Assembly (NCBI GenBank): GCA_900472785.1
Contig: UCJH01000043.1
Coordinates: forward strand, 1-41,028
DNA length: 41,028 bases
Source of the DNA: Hyphomicrobiales bacterium
GTDB lineage: Bacteria; Pseudomonadota; Alphaproteobacteria; Rhizobiales; Rhizobiaceae
Direction of reading: 5' to 3'
Below are positions 10,031 through 18,471 of this stretch, in pieces; position 1 is the first letter of the stretch, and each line of letters opens with the position of its first letter. The notes beneath the pieces were generated by a model. It worked only from the letters and a program-made list of their open reading frames with translations. It ran no database searches and was not told where the DNA came from. The position numbers were made by a program, and so were the translations under genes.

Positions 10031-12298
10031 CTAGACCGGAACGCCGTTCTCGGCAGCAAACGCCACCAGCATCTCGCGCATCGATATCTGGCTCTTCGAA
10101 TCGTCGAGCGCAGCATGCATCATCGCGCCGAGCTTGTCGGCGTCGAGCGCGAGCAGCATCGCCTTGACCGGGCCGATCGCCGTCGGCGACATCGATACCG
10201 AGCGGAAGCCGATGCCGAGCAGCGCCATCGCCGACAACGGCTTCGACGCCATCTCGCCGCACAGCGTCACGGAGGTTTCGTTGCGGTCGCCGGCGCGGAC
10301 GATGTCGCGCAGGATGCGCAGGAACGGCCGGCCGAGAACGTCGAAGCGATCGGACACCCGCGCATTGCCGCGGTCGACCGCCATGGCGAACTGGAACAGG
10401 TCGTTGGACCCGACGGAGACGAAATCGACTTCCTCCATCAGCTCGTCGAGCTGCCAGAGCAGCGCCGGCACCTCCAGCATGGCACCGAACTGCAGCTTGC
10501 GCGGCAACTGTTCGCCGATCTTCGACTGCCGCTGGATTTCCTTCTGCAGCAGTTCGCGCACCACCCGGAGTTCGGAAACCTCCGTCACCATCGGCAGCAT
10601 CAGCTTCAATTCGAGGCCGGCGGTGGCGCGCAACAGCGCCCGCAGCTGCGTGCGTAATAGGCCCGGCCGGTCGAGCGACAGGCGGATCGCCCGCCAGCCG
10701 AGCGCCGGGTTTTCCTCCTCCGCCGCGCGGAAATAAGGCACAACCTTGTCGCCGCCGATATCGAGGGTGCGGAAGATCACCGGCTTGCCCGCCGCCTGCT
10801 TCAGCACGCTGCGATAGAAGGCTTCCTGCTCCTCCGCCCGCGGCATGGTGGAGGCGATCATGAATTGCAGCTCGGTGCGGAACAGGCCGATGCCCTCCGC
10901 CCCGGATTCGTTCAGCTGCGGCAGGTCGACCAGAAGTCCGGCATTCATCTGCAGCTTGATGCGCTTGCCGTCGACAGTCAGCGGCTCGACGTCGCGCAGC
11001 GCCCGGAACTGCTCCTGGCGGCGCGCCCGGAAACGGACCTTTTCCTCATAGGCGATTCTGAGGTCTGCCACCGGCCGCAGATGCACCTTGGCGTCGTCGC
11101 CGTCGATGATGATCGCATCGCGGTTTTCGGCCAGCGCGACGACGCCGGCCGCCTGGCCGACGACGGGAATACCCATGGCGCGGGCGACGATCACCACGTG
11201 GCTGGTAATCGCGCCATCTTCCAGCACGAGGCCACGGACGTTTTCGCGCGGATAGTCCAGCAGCTCGGCAGCCCCCATGGCGCGCGCCACGACGATCGCG
11301 TCATCGGGGAACACGGTGCCCGCCATCTTGGCGCCATAGCCAGTCAGCTGCCGCAGCAACCGGTTGGCCAGGTCGTCGAAATCGTGCATGCGCTCGCGCA
11401 GATAGGGATCCGTCAGCCGGATCATCCGCGCTTTGGTCTCGCTCTGCACACGCTCGACCGCCGCCTCCGCCGTCAAGCCGTTGCGGATCGCTTCTTCCAG
11501 TTTCCGCACCCAGCCGCGGTCATGCGCGAACATCCGGTAGGCCTCAAGCACCGCCCGGTGCTCGCCCTCCATCGAAACCTCGCGGCGCGACAGCATGTCG
11601 TCGATCGAGATGCGCAGCGACCCCAAAGCTTCAGCAAGCCGGCGCAGTTCGTGGTCGGTGTCGTCATTCAGCAGGTTGGTGACGACGATGCGCGGCTCGT
11701 GCAGCACGACATAGCCGAGGCCTATGCCTTCGCCGAACCCTTTGCCCTCGATCGTCACCGGGCGCGACAGGTCGAGTTCGAGGCCCGGCTGGGTGATCTT
11801 CTTGAGTTCGCCGGTCGCGACCATCTCGGCCAGAACCATGGCGGTGGTCTCGAGCGCCTCGACCTCGTCGTCGCGATAGTTGCGGCTGGCTTTGTTCTGC
11901 ACGACGAGAACGCCGAGCGAACGGCCGGTGCGCAGGATCGGCACGCCCATGAAGGAGTGGTAGACCTCTTCGCCGGTCTCCGGCAGGTAGGTGAAGGCTG
12001 GATGCGACTGGGCGTCGGACAGGTTGAGCGGTCGCGCCGAGGCGGCGATGGTGCCGACGAGGCCCTGCCCCATCTTCAGTTGCGCTAGGTGGACCGCGTC
12101 CTTGTTCAGACCTTCTGTGGCGTAGAGTTCGAGAACGCCGTCGGAGCGCAGCACATAGACCGAGCACACTTCCGCGACCATGTTCTGCGCGATCTGGCGA
12201 ACAATCTGGTCTAGGCGCTCCTGTGGCTCGAGCGGTTCCGCCATCAGTTCGCGCAACCGCTTGAGAAGAACGCGTGGACCTGCAGAGAGGTCTCTCAT
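10031..12298 (-). CDS. ptsP: Phosphoenolpyruvate-protein phosphotransferase of the nitrogen PTS (EI-Ntr)
   Basis: 755-residue enzyme that takes phosphate from PEP and passes it to NPr, starting the regulatory nitrogen-PTS chain that links carbon and nitrogen status to transport and surface traits. Domains: N-terminal GAF sensor (about 25-160), EI N-terminal domain, the phospho-His domain with GAITSHVVIVARAMG (phosphorylated H367), then the PEP-binding barrel (VGSNDLFQFAMAVDR, LCGEMAS). The GAF domain separates it from sugar-PTS EI. The ATG at 12298 has GGGGGA nine bases upstream. It lies 91 bases after lysC and 72 bases before prfA, all in one direction. Confidence 0.95.
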   Translation of the reverse strand: MRDLSAGPRVLLKRLRELMAEPLEPQERLDQIVRQIAQNMVAEVCSVYVLRSDGVLELYATEGLNKDAVHLAQLKMGQGLVGTIAASARPLNLSDAQSHPAFTYLPETGEEVYHSFMGVPILRTGRSLGVLVVQNKASRNYRDDEVEALETTAMVLAEMVATGELKKITQPGLELDLSRPVTIEGKGFGEGIGLGYVVLHEPRIVVTNLLNDDTDHELRRLAEALGSLRISIDDMLSRREVSMEGEHRAVLEAYRMFAHDRGWVRKLEEAIRNGLTAEAAVERVQSETKARMIRLTDPYLRERMHDFDDLANRLLRQLTGYGAKMAGTVFPDDAIVVARAMGAAELLDYPRENVRGLVLEDGAITSHVVIVARAMGIPVVGQAAGVVALAENRDAIIIDGDDAKVHLRPVADLRIAYEEKVRFRARRQEQFRALRDVEPLTVDGKRIKLQMNAGLLVDLPQLNESGAEGIGLFRTELQFMIASTMPRAEEQEAFYRSVLKQAAGKPVIFRTLDIGGDKVVPYFRAAEEENPALGWRAIRLSLDRPGLLRTQLRALLRATAGLELKLMLPMVTEVSELRVVRELLQKEIQRQSKIGEQLPRKLQFGAMLEVPALLWQLDELMEEVDFVSVGSNDLFQFAMAVDRGNARVSDRFDVLGRPFLRILRDIVRAGDRNETSVTLCGEMASKPLSAMALLGIGFRSVSMSPTAIGPVKAMLLALDADKLGAMMHAALDDSKSQISMREMLVAFAAENGVPV

Positions 12299-12389
12299 CG
12301 CGCAACGTCCCCCGAATCAAAGTCAACAACAAGAGATTGCAAAGTCATCTGCGGCACACCGTGCCGCCATGCCGAAACAACCGCTTCGC

Positions 12390-13643
12390 TTAACTCTTAT
12401 CCAGACCGTAGACGGAATGCAAAGTGCGAACCGCCAATTCGGCGTAAGCACCGTCGATCAGGATCGAAATCTTGATTTCCGAGGTGGTGATCGCCTTGAT
12501 GTTGATGCCCTTTTCGGCCAGGGCCCGGAAGGCCGAGGCCGCGACGCCGGCATGGCTGCGCATGCCGATGCCGATGACGGAGACCTTCACCAGGCCCGAT
12601 TCGTTCTGGATGACGTCGAAGCCGATCTTGGCCTTCTGCTCGTCGAGCACCTTCAGCGCCTTGTCGACGTCGCCGGAGGGAACCGTGAACGTCATGTCGG
12701 TCGTCGAGCCGTCTTCCGAGATGTTCTGGACGATCATGTCGACATTGATATGGCTCTCGGCCAGCGGACCGAAGATCGCGGCCGAGACGCCGGGCCGGTC
12801 GGCCAGGCGCCGGAGCGAAATCTGCGCTTCATCCTTGGCATAGGCGATGCCGGTGACGACTTCCTGTTCCACGATCTCTTCCTCATCACAAATCAGCGTA
12901 CCGGGGGGATTCAAGAAATCGCCCATGCCCGGCGCATCGGGGTCTTCGAAACTGGAGCGCACGAAGGTGCGGACCTTGAATACCATGGCAAGCTCGACGG
13001 AGCGGACCTGCAAAACCTTGGCGCCGAGCGATGCCATTTCCAGCATTTCCTCGAACGCGATCTTCTTCAGCCGCCGCGCCTTCGGCACGATGCGCGGGTC
13101 GGTCGTATAAACGCCGTCGACATCGGTATAGATATCGCAGCGATCCGCCTTGATCGCAGCCGCGATCGCGACAGCCGAGGTATCCGATCCGCCACGCCCA
13201 AGCGTCGCGATCCGGTTGTCGGGTCCAAGCCCTTGGAAGCCGGCGATGACCGCCACCTGGCCTTCGCCGAAGCGTCGGATCAGTTCGGAACCGTCGATCT
13301 CTAGGATACGCGCCGCCCCATGGGCGTTGTCGGTCCTGATCGGGATCTGCCAGCCCTGCCAGGAGCGGGCGTTGATCCCAATGTTCTGCAGCGCCAGAGC
13401 CAGAAGGCCGGAGGTCACCTGCTCGCCCGACGCCACGACGGCGTCATATTCGCGGGCGTCGTGCATCGGCGAAGCGTCGCGCGTCCAGGCGACCAGTTCG
13501 TTGGTCTTGCCCGACATCGCCGAAACCACCACCGCGACGTCATGACCGGCATCGACTTCGCGTTTCACGTGGCGGGCCACATTCCTGATGCGATCCATAT
13601 CTGCGACGGACGTCCCGCCGAATTTCATCACGATGCGTGCCAT
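12390..13643 (-). CDS. lysC: Aspartate kinase
   Basis: 417-residue enzyme that phosphorylates aspartate, the first step toward lysine, threonine, methionine and diaminopimelate. The N-terminal kinase domain begins MARIVMKFGGTSV and includes the nucleotide-binding GRGGSDTSAVA segment. Two ACT domains follow at about 265-410 and are the site of feedback control by end-product amino acids. The ATG at 13643 gives the family N-terminus; an in-frame TTG three codons upstream is less likely. It heads the minus-strand series lysC, ptsP, prfA, prmC. A 281-base gap separates it from the divergent host-attachment gene. Confidence 0.96.
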   Translation of the reverse strand: MARIVMKFGGTSVADMDRIRNVARHVKREVDAGHDVAVVVSAMSGKTNELVAWTRDASPMHDAREYDAVVASGEQVTSGLLALALQNIGINARSWQGWQIPIRTDNAHGAARILEIDGSELIRRFGEGQVAVIAGFQGLGPDNRIATLGRGGSDTSAVAIAAAIKADRCDIYTDVDGVYTTDPRIVPKARRLKKIAFEEMLEMASLGAKVLQVRSVELAMVFKVRTFVRSSFEDPDAPGMGDFLNPPGTLICDEEEIVEQEVVTGIAYAKDEAQISLRRLADRPGVSAAIFGPLAESHINVDMIVQNISEDGSTTDMTFTVPSGDVDKALKVLDEQKAKIGFDVIQNESGLVKVSVIGIGMRSHAGVAASAFRALAEKGINIKAITTSEIKISILIDGAYAELAVRTLHSVYGLDKS

Positions 13644-13924
13644 ATGCCCCAACCGTCGAAAACGCCTCGCGCGCGGGCGCGATTTTTAAGTTGGCGGTCT
13701 CTTAGCGAAATCGGGGGCGGGGTGCAATGGTCACGAGGAAGCCCATATTGGCAGACTGTCCTCGAGACATTCACATCTTCAAACCCTCCCTCGGATTTAT
13801 CCGCAATTTCACATCTCTCGTGCCCCATGGAACGATCCCCACCCGGCGACGTTCCTGTAGCCCTGAAGCAAGCCTTGACCGCTGCAATGGCGGCCTGCGT
13901 GTTGCGCAGCATGGAGATTTTCAG

Positions 13925-14329
13925 ATGAACCTTCCCCAGAATACGATCATTGCCGTTGCTGATGGCGAGAAGCTCAGCCTGTTCCAGAACGAGGGCGATG
14001 CCCAGAACGTCAAGCTCAGGGCCATGCCTGCGGAAGAGGTCGATGCGTCAAAAATCTCCTCGGGCGGCCGCCACTCCTCAAGTGCCGCCAATCCGGATGA
14101 CAGCCAGCAGGAAGAAGACGGGTTTGGCAGCGGCGTTGCGAACATGCTGAACAAGCAGGTGCTCGACGGTAAAATCAAAAGCCTCGTCATCATCGCAGCG
14201 CCCCGCACGCTGGGCGAGATGCGCAAGAGCTATCACAAATCCCTGTCCGATGTTCTCGTGGGGGAACTGGACAAGGATCTGACCGGTCACTCGGTTCAGG
14301 ACATCGAAAAGGCGCTTGCCGCCGCCTGA
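13925..14329 (+). CDS. Host attachment family protein
   Basis: 134-residue protein resembling the host-attachment family (PF10116, the AtsE-like group). It has the characteristic N-terminal VADGEKLSLFQNEGDA, a variable polar linker (about 40-70), and the C-terminal LVIIAAPRTLGEMRKSYHKSL...DLTGHSVQDIEKAL. The family is named from an Agrobacterium attachment gene; the biochemical role is unproven, and the fold suggests an eRF1/RNA-processing-like domain. The start has GGAG eight bases upstream. A strong terminator follows the stop, so it is probably a single-gene unit. It marks the start of the accessory block between lysC and ubiG. Confidence 0.85.
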   Translation: MNLPQNTIIAVADGEKLSLFQNEGDAQNVKLRAMPAEEVDASKISSGGRHSSSAANPDDSQQEEDGFGSGVANMLNKQVLDGKIKSLVIIAAPRTLGEMRKSYHKSLSDVLVGELDKDLTGHSVQDIEKALAAA

Positions 14330-14371
14330 CGCTCCGGTTCGTTGCATAAACCTATGTCGGCAAATCACAGG

Positions 14372-14396
14372 GCCTGCCAGCAATGGCGGGCTTTTT
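14372..14396 (+). terminator. Rho-independent terminator after the host attachment gene
   Basis: GCCTGCCA (14372-14379) and TGGCGGGC (14384-14391) form an 8-bp stem with one G-T pair and a GCAA tetraloop. TTTTT follows at once (14392-14396). It lies 43 bases past the stop codon. Confidence 0.88.
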
Positions 14397-14527
14397 GCGT
14401 TTGAACCGCAAAACCCAAAACCGTGCCCGGTCCAGGATCATCCCGATTCCGCCGCCAGCGCTAGGACTGTCACACAGCTGTCATCAAACCCTGCTCCTGT
14501 CCCCGCAACCAACAGGAGCCCATCCCG

Positions 14528-15430
14528 ATGATCGACCAGCTCAGCCGCATCAAGGCGGAAATTGCCGACAGCTTCGACGAGGAGCTGGAAATGCAGATGG
14601 AGGAGGACCGGCTCGACGATCTGGTGGCCGAGGGCATGTCGGAAGAGGCCGAGCCGACGATCGACCGCAAGCTTTATTTCCGCGAGCTGTTCCGCCTGCA
14701 ACACGAACTGGTTCGTCTGCAGGACTGGGTCCAGTACAAAAAGCTCAAGGTCGTGGTGCTGTTCGAGGGCCGCGATTCGGCCGGCAAGGGCGGCGCCATC
14801 AAGCGCGTCACCCAGCGGCTCAATCCGCGCGTCTGCCGCACGGTGGCGCTGCCGGCACCAACCGAGCGCGAGCGCAATCAATGGTATTTCCAGCGCTATG
14901 TGCCGCATCTGCCCTCCGCAGGCGAAATGGTGCTGTTTGATCGCTCCTGGTACAACCGCGCCGACGTCGAGCGGGTCATGGGCTTCTGCTCGCCGGAGGA
15001 GCTCGACGAATTCTTCCGCACCGTCCCGGAATTCGAGCGCATGCTGGTCCGCTCCGGCATCATCCTCGTCAAATACTGGTTCTCGATCACCGACGAGGAA
15101 CAGGAGTTCCGCTTCAAGATGCGCATCCACGATCCGCTGAAGCAGTGGAAGCTGTCGCCGATGGACATGGAAAGCCGCATCCACTGGGAAGAATACACCA
15201 AGGCCAAGGAAGAGATGCTGGCGAAAACCCACATCGCGGAAGCCCCCTGGTGGGTCGTGCAGGCCGTCGACAAGAAGAAGGCGCGGCTGAACTGCATCGC
15301 CCATCTCCTGAAGCAGATTCCTTACGAGGACGTGCCGAAGCCGGAAATCGAACTTCCCGGCCGCATCCGCCACGACGACTACATCCGCCATCCTGTACCG
15401 GAAGAAATGTACGTTCCGGAACTTTACTAA
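14528..15430 (+). CDS. ppk2: Polyphosphate kinase 2
   Basis: 300-residue PPK2-family enzyme that moves phosphate between polyphosphate and nucleotides, usually favouring (d)NDP or NMP phosphorylation. Walker A GRDSAGKGG (81-89), the lid-region segment PAPTERERNQWYFQRY (110-124) and Walker B FDRSWYNR (137-144) are all intact. An acidic, helical N-terminal extension (1-50) precedes the kinase fold. AGGAG lies ten bases upstream of the ATG. It follows a strong terminator, so it has its own promoter, and it converges on the next gene. Subclass (class I, II or III) and nucleotide preference cannot be read safely from the sequence. Confidence 0.93.
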   Translation: MIDQLSRIKAEIADSFDEELEMQMEEDRLDDLVAEGMSEEAEPTIDRKLYFRELFRLQHELVRLQDWVQYKKLKVVVLFEGRDSAGKGGAIKRVTQRLNPRVCRTVALPAPTERERNQWYFQRYVPHLPSAGEMVLFDRSWYNRADVERVMGFCSPEELDEFFRTVPEFERMLVRSGIILVKYWFSITDEEQEFRFKMRIHDPLKQWKLSPMDMESRIHWEEYTKAKEEMLAKTHIAEAPWWVVQAVDKKKARLNCIAHLLKQIPYEDVPKPEIELPGRIRHDDYIRHPVPEEMYVPELY

Positions 15431-15489
15431 GCCCATCCCGTCGACAGCGGCGGGGAACCGCGACAGGTTTCACGCCGCTCCAATTCCAA

Positions 15490-16170
15490 TCAGCCGTTCA
15501 GAAGAATGGCCGACCTGATCAGCAATCCGCAGGCTGCGGCACCAAAGACGATCGGCGCGCCGATGAACAGCAGGGCCGCTGCTGTCGTCTGCCTTTGCAC
15601 GCGAAGACCGACGGCTGCGACGGAAAGCGCCATCTCAGAAATCCTGCCGACTTTCTCGGAAAGATCCGCCAGCCGGTTTTTCAGGCTGAGAGGTATGCCC
15701 TCGGCATCGACCGGTTCATGCGGATTGTCTGACGACATCGCCTCGTGTCCGGCGCGCCGCGCGCTTTCCATGTAAAACGTCATGACCGCAGCCAAGCGTC
15801 TGTTGGTTTGCATGCTATCGGAAGATTGTCGACGATAGCGCGCGGCCCATCGGCGATAATCCGTGCGTCCAAGCACGAAAAGCGCCAGCGCATAGAAAAC
15901 AATCACGGCGACAAGCGAAAGCGGAATGACGAAGAGGCGCTCGACGACCAGATTGAAGCCCATAAGGGTCTGGTTCGCCTGAACCGATCCGGCCGTACTG
16001 ATGACAACGCCCGCAGATGCCCAAAAGAACAGCTTGTTGGAGAAATCACGCGAAGACGATCCGAGAAAATCGACCGACGTCGCTTCGGTCAAACTCTGCA
16101 ACCGCTCTTCGAGGCTGGCGAGATCGGCCATCGTTCGATCGAAGTCAGGGACCGGCGCCTCGTCGTCCAT
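15490..16170 (-). CDS. Unrecognised inner-membrane protein
   Basis: 226-residue protein that I do not recognise. It has a short acidic, coiled N-terminus (1-40), a pair of hydrophobic segments (about 48-65 and 78-102), a central soluble stretch with many Arg and Ser (about 105-175), and a second hydrophobic pair near the C-terminus (about 175-222). The arrangement resembles small membrane proteins with a cytoplasmic loop, but no catalytic motif is visible. The ATG at 16170 has GGGAG six bases upstream. It converges with ppk2 and reads away from the SRPBCC gene with a 107-base gap, so it may be transcribed with SRPBCC or alone. Confidence 0.75.
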   Translation of the reverse strand: MDDEAPVPDFDRTMADLASLEERLQSLTEATSVDFLGSSSRDFSNKLFFWASAGVVISTAGSVQANQTLMGFNLVVERLFVIPLSLVAVIVFYALALFVLGRTDYRRWAARYRRQSSDSMQTNRRLAAVMTFYMESARRAGHEAMSSDNPHEPVDAEGIPLSLKNRLADLSEKVGRISEMALSVAAVGLRVQRQTTAAALLFIGAPIVFGAAACGLLIRSAILLNG

Positions 16171-16277
16171 GTTTGCTCCCTCAATGCGCGACGGGACATG
16201 GATTTGCCCTTCGTGGATAATGCAATCATTAAGGGAATAGTTTTAAAAGACAACTATTGTCGTAAGTCTGAGTCTTG

Positions 16278-16733
16278 CTACTTGAACATGCCCTCACGCA
16301 GGTTGATTCCGTGTTCCATCCAGGCTTTCATGGCGCAGAGCGCTTGCATCCAACCTTCGCAATTGCCGTAGGATGCCTTGAGACCGGCCGGCGTTTCGCG
16401 CCAGCCTTGTTCCGCGATGGTGACCAGCGTCCGCCCGTCATCCAACCCCTCGAAGGTCATCGTCACCGTCGTATCATAGGGTTCTGCGGCACCCGGCTCG
16501 TTCGCCGCCCATTTGAGAACGACGCGGCTGTCCTTGACGACCTCGACGATCTTGACCGGGAAGGCGCCTGGAAAATCGTGGAAATCCCACATCACCGTCG
16601 CGCCTGTCTGCATCCGGCCTTTCGCGCCGCCCGTCGTGAAATAACGCGACAATTGCTGCGGATCGACCACCGCCTCGAACACCTCCGACACCGGCCGGGC
16701 AATGCGGCCAGCCACCCTGAATTTGAGATCCAT
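16278..16733 (-). CDS. SRPBCC/AHSA1 family protein
   Basis: 151-residue protein of the START/SRPBCC ligand-binding fold, AHSA1 (activator of Hsp90 ATPase) group. The typical opening, RIARPVSEVFEAVVDPQQLSRYF, and the C-terminal NCEGWMQALCAMKAWMEHG helix are present. Such proteins form a hydrophobic cup for lipids or other small molecules; the substrate here is unknown. AAGGAGG stands seven bases before the ATG. It is divergent from an ArsR-type regulator only 47 bases away, a common regulator-effector pairing, and the operator between them should control it. Confidence 0.87.
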   Translation of the reverse strand: MDLKFRVAGRIARPVSEVFEAVVDPQQLSRYFTTGGAKGRMQTGATVMWDFHDFPGAFPVKIVEVVKDSRVVLKWAANEPGAAEPYDTTVTMTFEGLDDGRTLVTIAEQGWRETPAGLKASYGNCEGWMQALCAMKAWMEHGINLREGMFK

Positions 16734-16762
16734 GACATTTCCTCCTTGTCAGCGCGCTCATT

Positions 16763-16782
16763 ATGTTATAAAAATACAACAT
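16763..16782. promoter_or_regulatory. Inverted-repeat operator overlapping the arsR-type start
   Basis: ATGTTATA (16763-16770), four A, then TACAACAT (16775-16782) form an 8-4-8 inverted repeat matching at 7 of 8 positions. The right arm contains the first two bases of the regulator's ATG (16781), so a bound repressor would sit on its own start. It also lies 30 bases from the divergent SRPBCC start. Confidence 0.6.
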
Positions 16783-17101
16783 GTCAATTGCCGATGATAA
16801 CGACAATATTTTCAAGGCGTTGGCCTCAAGGACACGGCGCCAGCTGCTGGATTTCCTCAAAGATCGGCCGCAGACGACCGGCATGCTCTGCGCCGCCTTC
16901 CCCGATCTCGACCGCTGCACGGTGATGCAGCATCTGAAGGTTCTGGAAGAGGCCGACCTGATCATCGCAAGGCGCGAAGGCCGCGAGCGCTGGAATCATC
17001 TCAATGCTCTGCCGATCAAACATATCCACGACCGTTGGATCGGCCCCTATGCCGCCCATGCCATCGGCATTCTCGACCGGTTGCAGGCTGATCTCGGCTG
17101 A
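16781..17101 (+). CDS. ArsR-family winged-helix regulator
   Basis: 106-residue DNA-binding protein with a single winged helix (about 8-85): NIFKALASRTRRQLLDFL, recognition helix DRCTVMQHLKVLEEADLI, wing RREGRERWNHLN. It has no ELCVCDL metal motif, so it is not an arsenic sensor; it belongs to the group usually paired with SRPBCC proteins. The only reasonable ATG has no Shine-Dalgarno sequence and lies inside the operator, so the mRNA may be leaderless. It probably represses itself and the divergent SRPBCC gene. It converges on the HxlR-type gene with a 21-base gap. Confidence 0.88.
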   Translation: MSIADDNDNIFKALASRTRRQLLDFLKDRPQTTGMLCAAFPDLDRCTVMQHLKVLEEADLIIARREGRERWNHLNALPIKHIHDRWIGPYAAHAIGILDRLQADLG

Positions 17102-17122
17102 TGGCCCTATGAGGAAGAAAGC

Positions 17123-17629
17123 CTATGCGGAGCGTGCCGCCACGTTGCGCGCAACCACCTCCAGATAGGCGTTCTGCAGCTCGGAAAAGACCGAACGCCT
17201 GGGACGATCCGCATCGAGATGGAGGGCGCGCAGTTCGGCCATGAAGGCCTCCCACATGTCAGGGCCGCCCTTTTCCAGAATCTCCGCCCGGATCGAAAGC
17301 TCTTCCGATGCCGGTGCGTGCCGCCGTCCCCAGGCACCCATCTGCGCCAAAAGCGGCACCAGCTGGATCGCCGGTTCGGTCAGGCTGTAGATGCCCTTCT
17401 GTTTATGGCTCGGATCGTCCCGCCGCGAAATCAGGCCGGCGTCGACCAGCCGCTTCAGCCGGTCGGCAAGGACGTTGGAGGCGATGCCCTCTTCCGATTG
17501 ACCGAGAAGTTCGCGAAAATGCCGGCGGTTGCCAAACATCAGGTCGCGGATGATGATCAGGCTCCAGCGGTCGCCGAGCATTTCCAGCGTCAGATTGATC
17601 GGGCAACCCGACCGGTGCGAAGCGTCCAT
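17123..17629 (-). CDS. HxlR-family transcriptional regulator
   Basis: 168-residue regulator with the HxlR winged helix: C9 in SGCPINLTLEMLGDRWSLIIIRDL, HFRELLGQSEEGIASNVLADRLKRLVDAGLI as recognition region, then the wing (about 68-82). The Cys near the N-terminus is the position used for redox or aldehyde sensing in some HxlR proteins. A C-terminal tail of about 60 residues exceeds the shortest family members. The ATG at 17629 has GGAG six bases upstream; an ATG two codons earlier would touch that GGAG. It is divergent from a GST gene, with direct repeats between the starts, so it probably controls both. Confidence 0.88.
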   Translation of the reverse strand: MDASHRSGCPINLTLEMLGDRWSLIIIRDLMFGNRRHFRELLGQSEEGIASNVLADRLKRLVDAGLISRRDDPSHKQKGIYSLTEPAIQLVPLLAQMGAWGRRHAPASEELSIRAEILEKGGPDMWEAFMAELRALHLDADRPRRSVFSELQNAYLEVVARNVAARSA

Positions 17630-17645
17630 CGGCATCTCCGGATAA

Positions 17646-17695
17646 AACCAGTTGCAATATAGGATCGGTTTCGCTACAAAACAACCAGTTGCAAT
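17646..17695. promoter_or_regulatory. 13-bp direct repeats in the HxlR/GST intergenic region
   Basis: AACCAGTTGCAAT occurs exactly twice, at 17646-17658 and 17683-17695, 37 bases apart. The core AAC-CA-GTT is itself close to a dyad. Both copies lie between the divergent HxlR-type and GST starts (17629 and 17722), as expected of an operator pair for the regulator. Confidence 0.6.
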
Positions 17696-17721
17696 CAGCA
17701 ATCAGTTTCGGAGGAAGCAGA

Positions 17722-18381
17722 ATGAAACCGCAGCTCTTCGCCCATCCCTTCTCGTCCTATTGTCAGAAGGTGCTGATCGCGCTGTACGAAAACGGCACCG
17801 ACTTCGAATATCTGATGCTTGATGAGGAGCACACCGACGTTCTCGCCGAATGGCAGGCGCTCTGGCCGGTCAAGCGTTTCCCGGTGCTGAAGGAGGACGG
17901 CAATGCGGTGATGGAGGCAACGACCATCATTGAATATCTGATGCTGCGCCATCCAGGCGCCGTCCCCCTTCTGCCGGCAGATCCCAGGGAAGCCTTGCGC
18001 ACCCGCATGATGGACCGTTTCTTCGACAACTACATCATGACGCCGATGCAGAAGGTCGTCTTCGATGCCATCCGTCCGGAAACCGATCGCGATCCCTATG
18101 GCGTCAACGAAGCCCGCACCATGCTGGACAATGCCTATGGCTGGCTGGACGGCGTCGTCTCGACAACCGAATGGGCCGCAGGGGAAAGCTTCTCCCTGGC
18201 CGATTGCGCCGCGGCGCCCTCGCTTTTCTATGCCGACTGGGTGCATCCGATCCCGGAAACCCATCCGAACGTCCGAGCCTATCGCGCGCGGCTGCTCGCC
18301 CGTCCCTCCGTCGCCCGCGCCGTGGACGAGGGCCGGCCATACCGCAAGTTCTTCCCGCTCGGCGCTCCCGATCGCGATTGA
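17722..18381 (+). CDS. Glutathione S-transferase family protein
   Basis: 219-residue GST. The N-terminal thioredoxin-like domain (1-80) opens KPQLFAHPFSSYCQKVLIALYENG, with S10/S11 or C13 at the usual catalytic position, and contains the cis-Pro VKRFPVL and the glutathione-binding EATTIIEYL. The C-terminal helical domain (about 90-215) includes the GESFSLADCAAAP cap motif. It conjugates or reduces electrophiles with glutathione in the cytoplasm; the substrate is unknown. GGAGGA lies seven bases upstream of the ATG. It is divergent from an HxlR regulator, which suggests inducible detoxification. Confidence 0.92.
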   Translation: MKPQLFAHPFSSYCQKVLIALYENGTDFEYLMLDEEHTDVLAEWQALWPVKRFPVLKEDGNAVMEATTIIEYLMLRHPGAVPLLPADPREALRTRMMDRFFDNYIMTPMQKVVFDAIRPETDRDPYGVNEARTMLDNAYGWLDGVVSTTEWAAGESFSLADCAAAPSLFYADWVHPIPETHPNVRAYRARLLARPSVARAVDEGRPYRKFFPLGAPDRD

Positions 18382-18407
18382 GGCTGGCCCCTGATCGCAT
18401 CCTGCGC

Positions 18408-18437
18408 TTGGCGTCCACTGCGGCCGGGTGCTATTCT
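18408..18437 (+). promoter_or_regulatory. Candidate sigma-70 promoter for the DUF1801 genes
   Basis: TTGGCG (18408-18413), an 18-base spacer and TATTCT (18432-18437) lie 35 bases upstream of the first DUF1801 start. The hexamers are reasonable but not strong. Confidence 0.4.
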
Positions 18438-18471
18438 GCGCTAAAGACTCGTCTTTCCCGGAGCGCACCTC

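Noticed and set aside
10865..12088. A 407-codon plus-strand frame opposite ptsP
   Set aside because: Antisense to ptsP, with no start signal or known fold.
12300..13924. Lysine riboswitch or attenuator for lysC
   Set aside because: No conserved riboswitch core or leader peptide was recognised upstream of lysC; the 281-base gap shows no strong structure.
15446..15479. AGCGGCG/CGCCGCT stem between ppk2 and the membrane protein
   Set aside because: The 20-base loop and the absence of a T-run make it a poor terminator; likely chance in GC-rich DNA.
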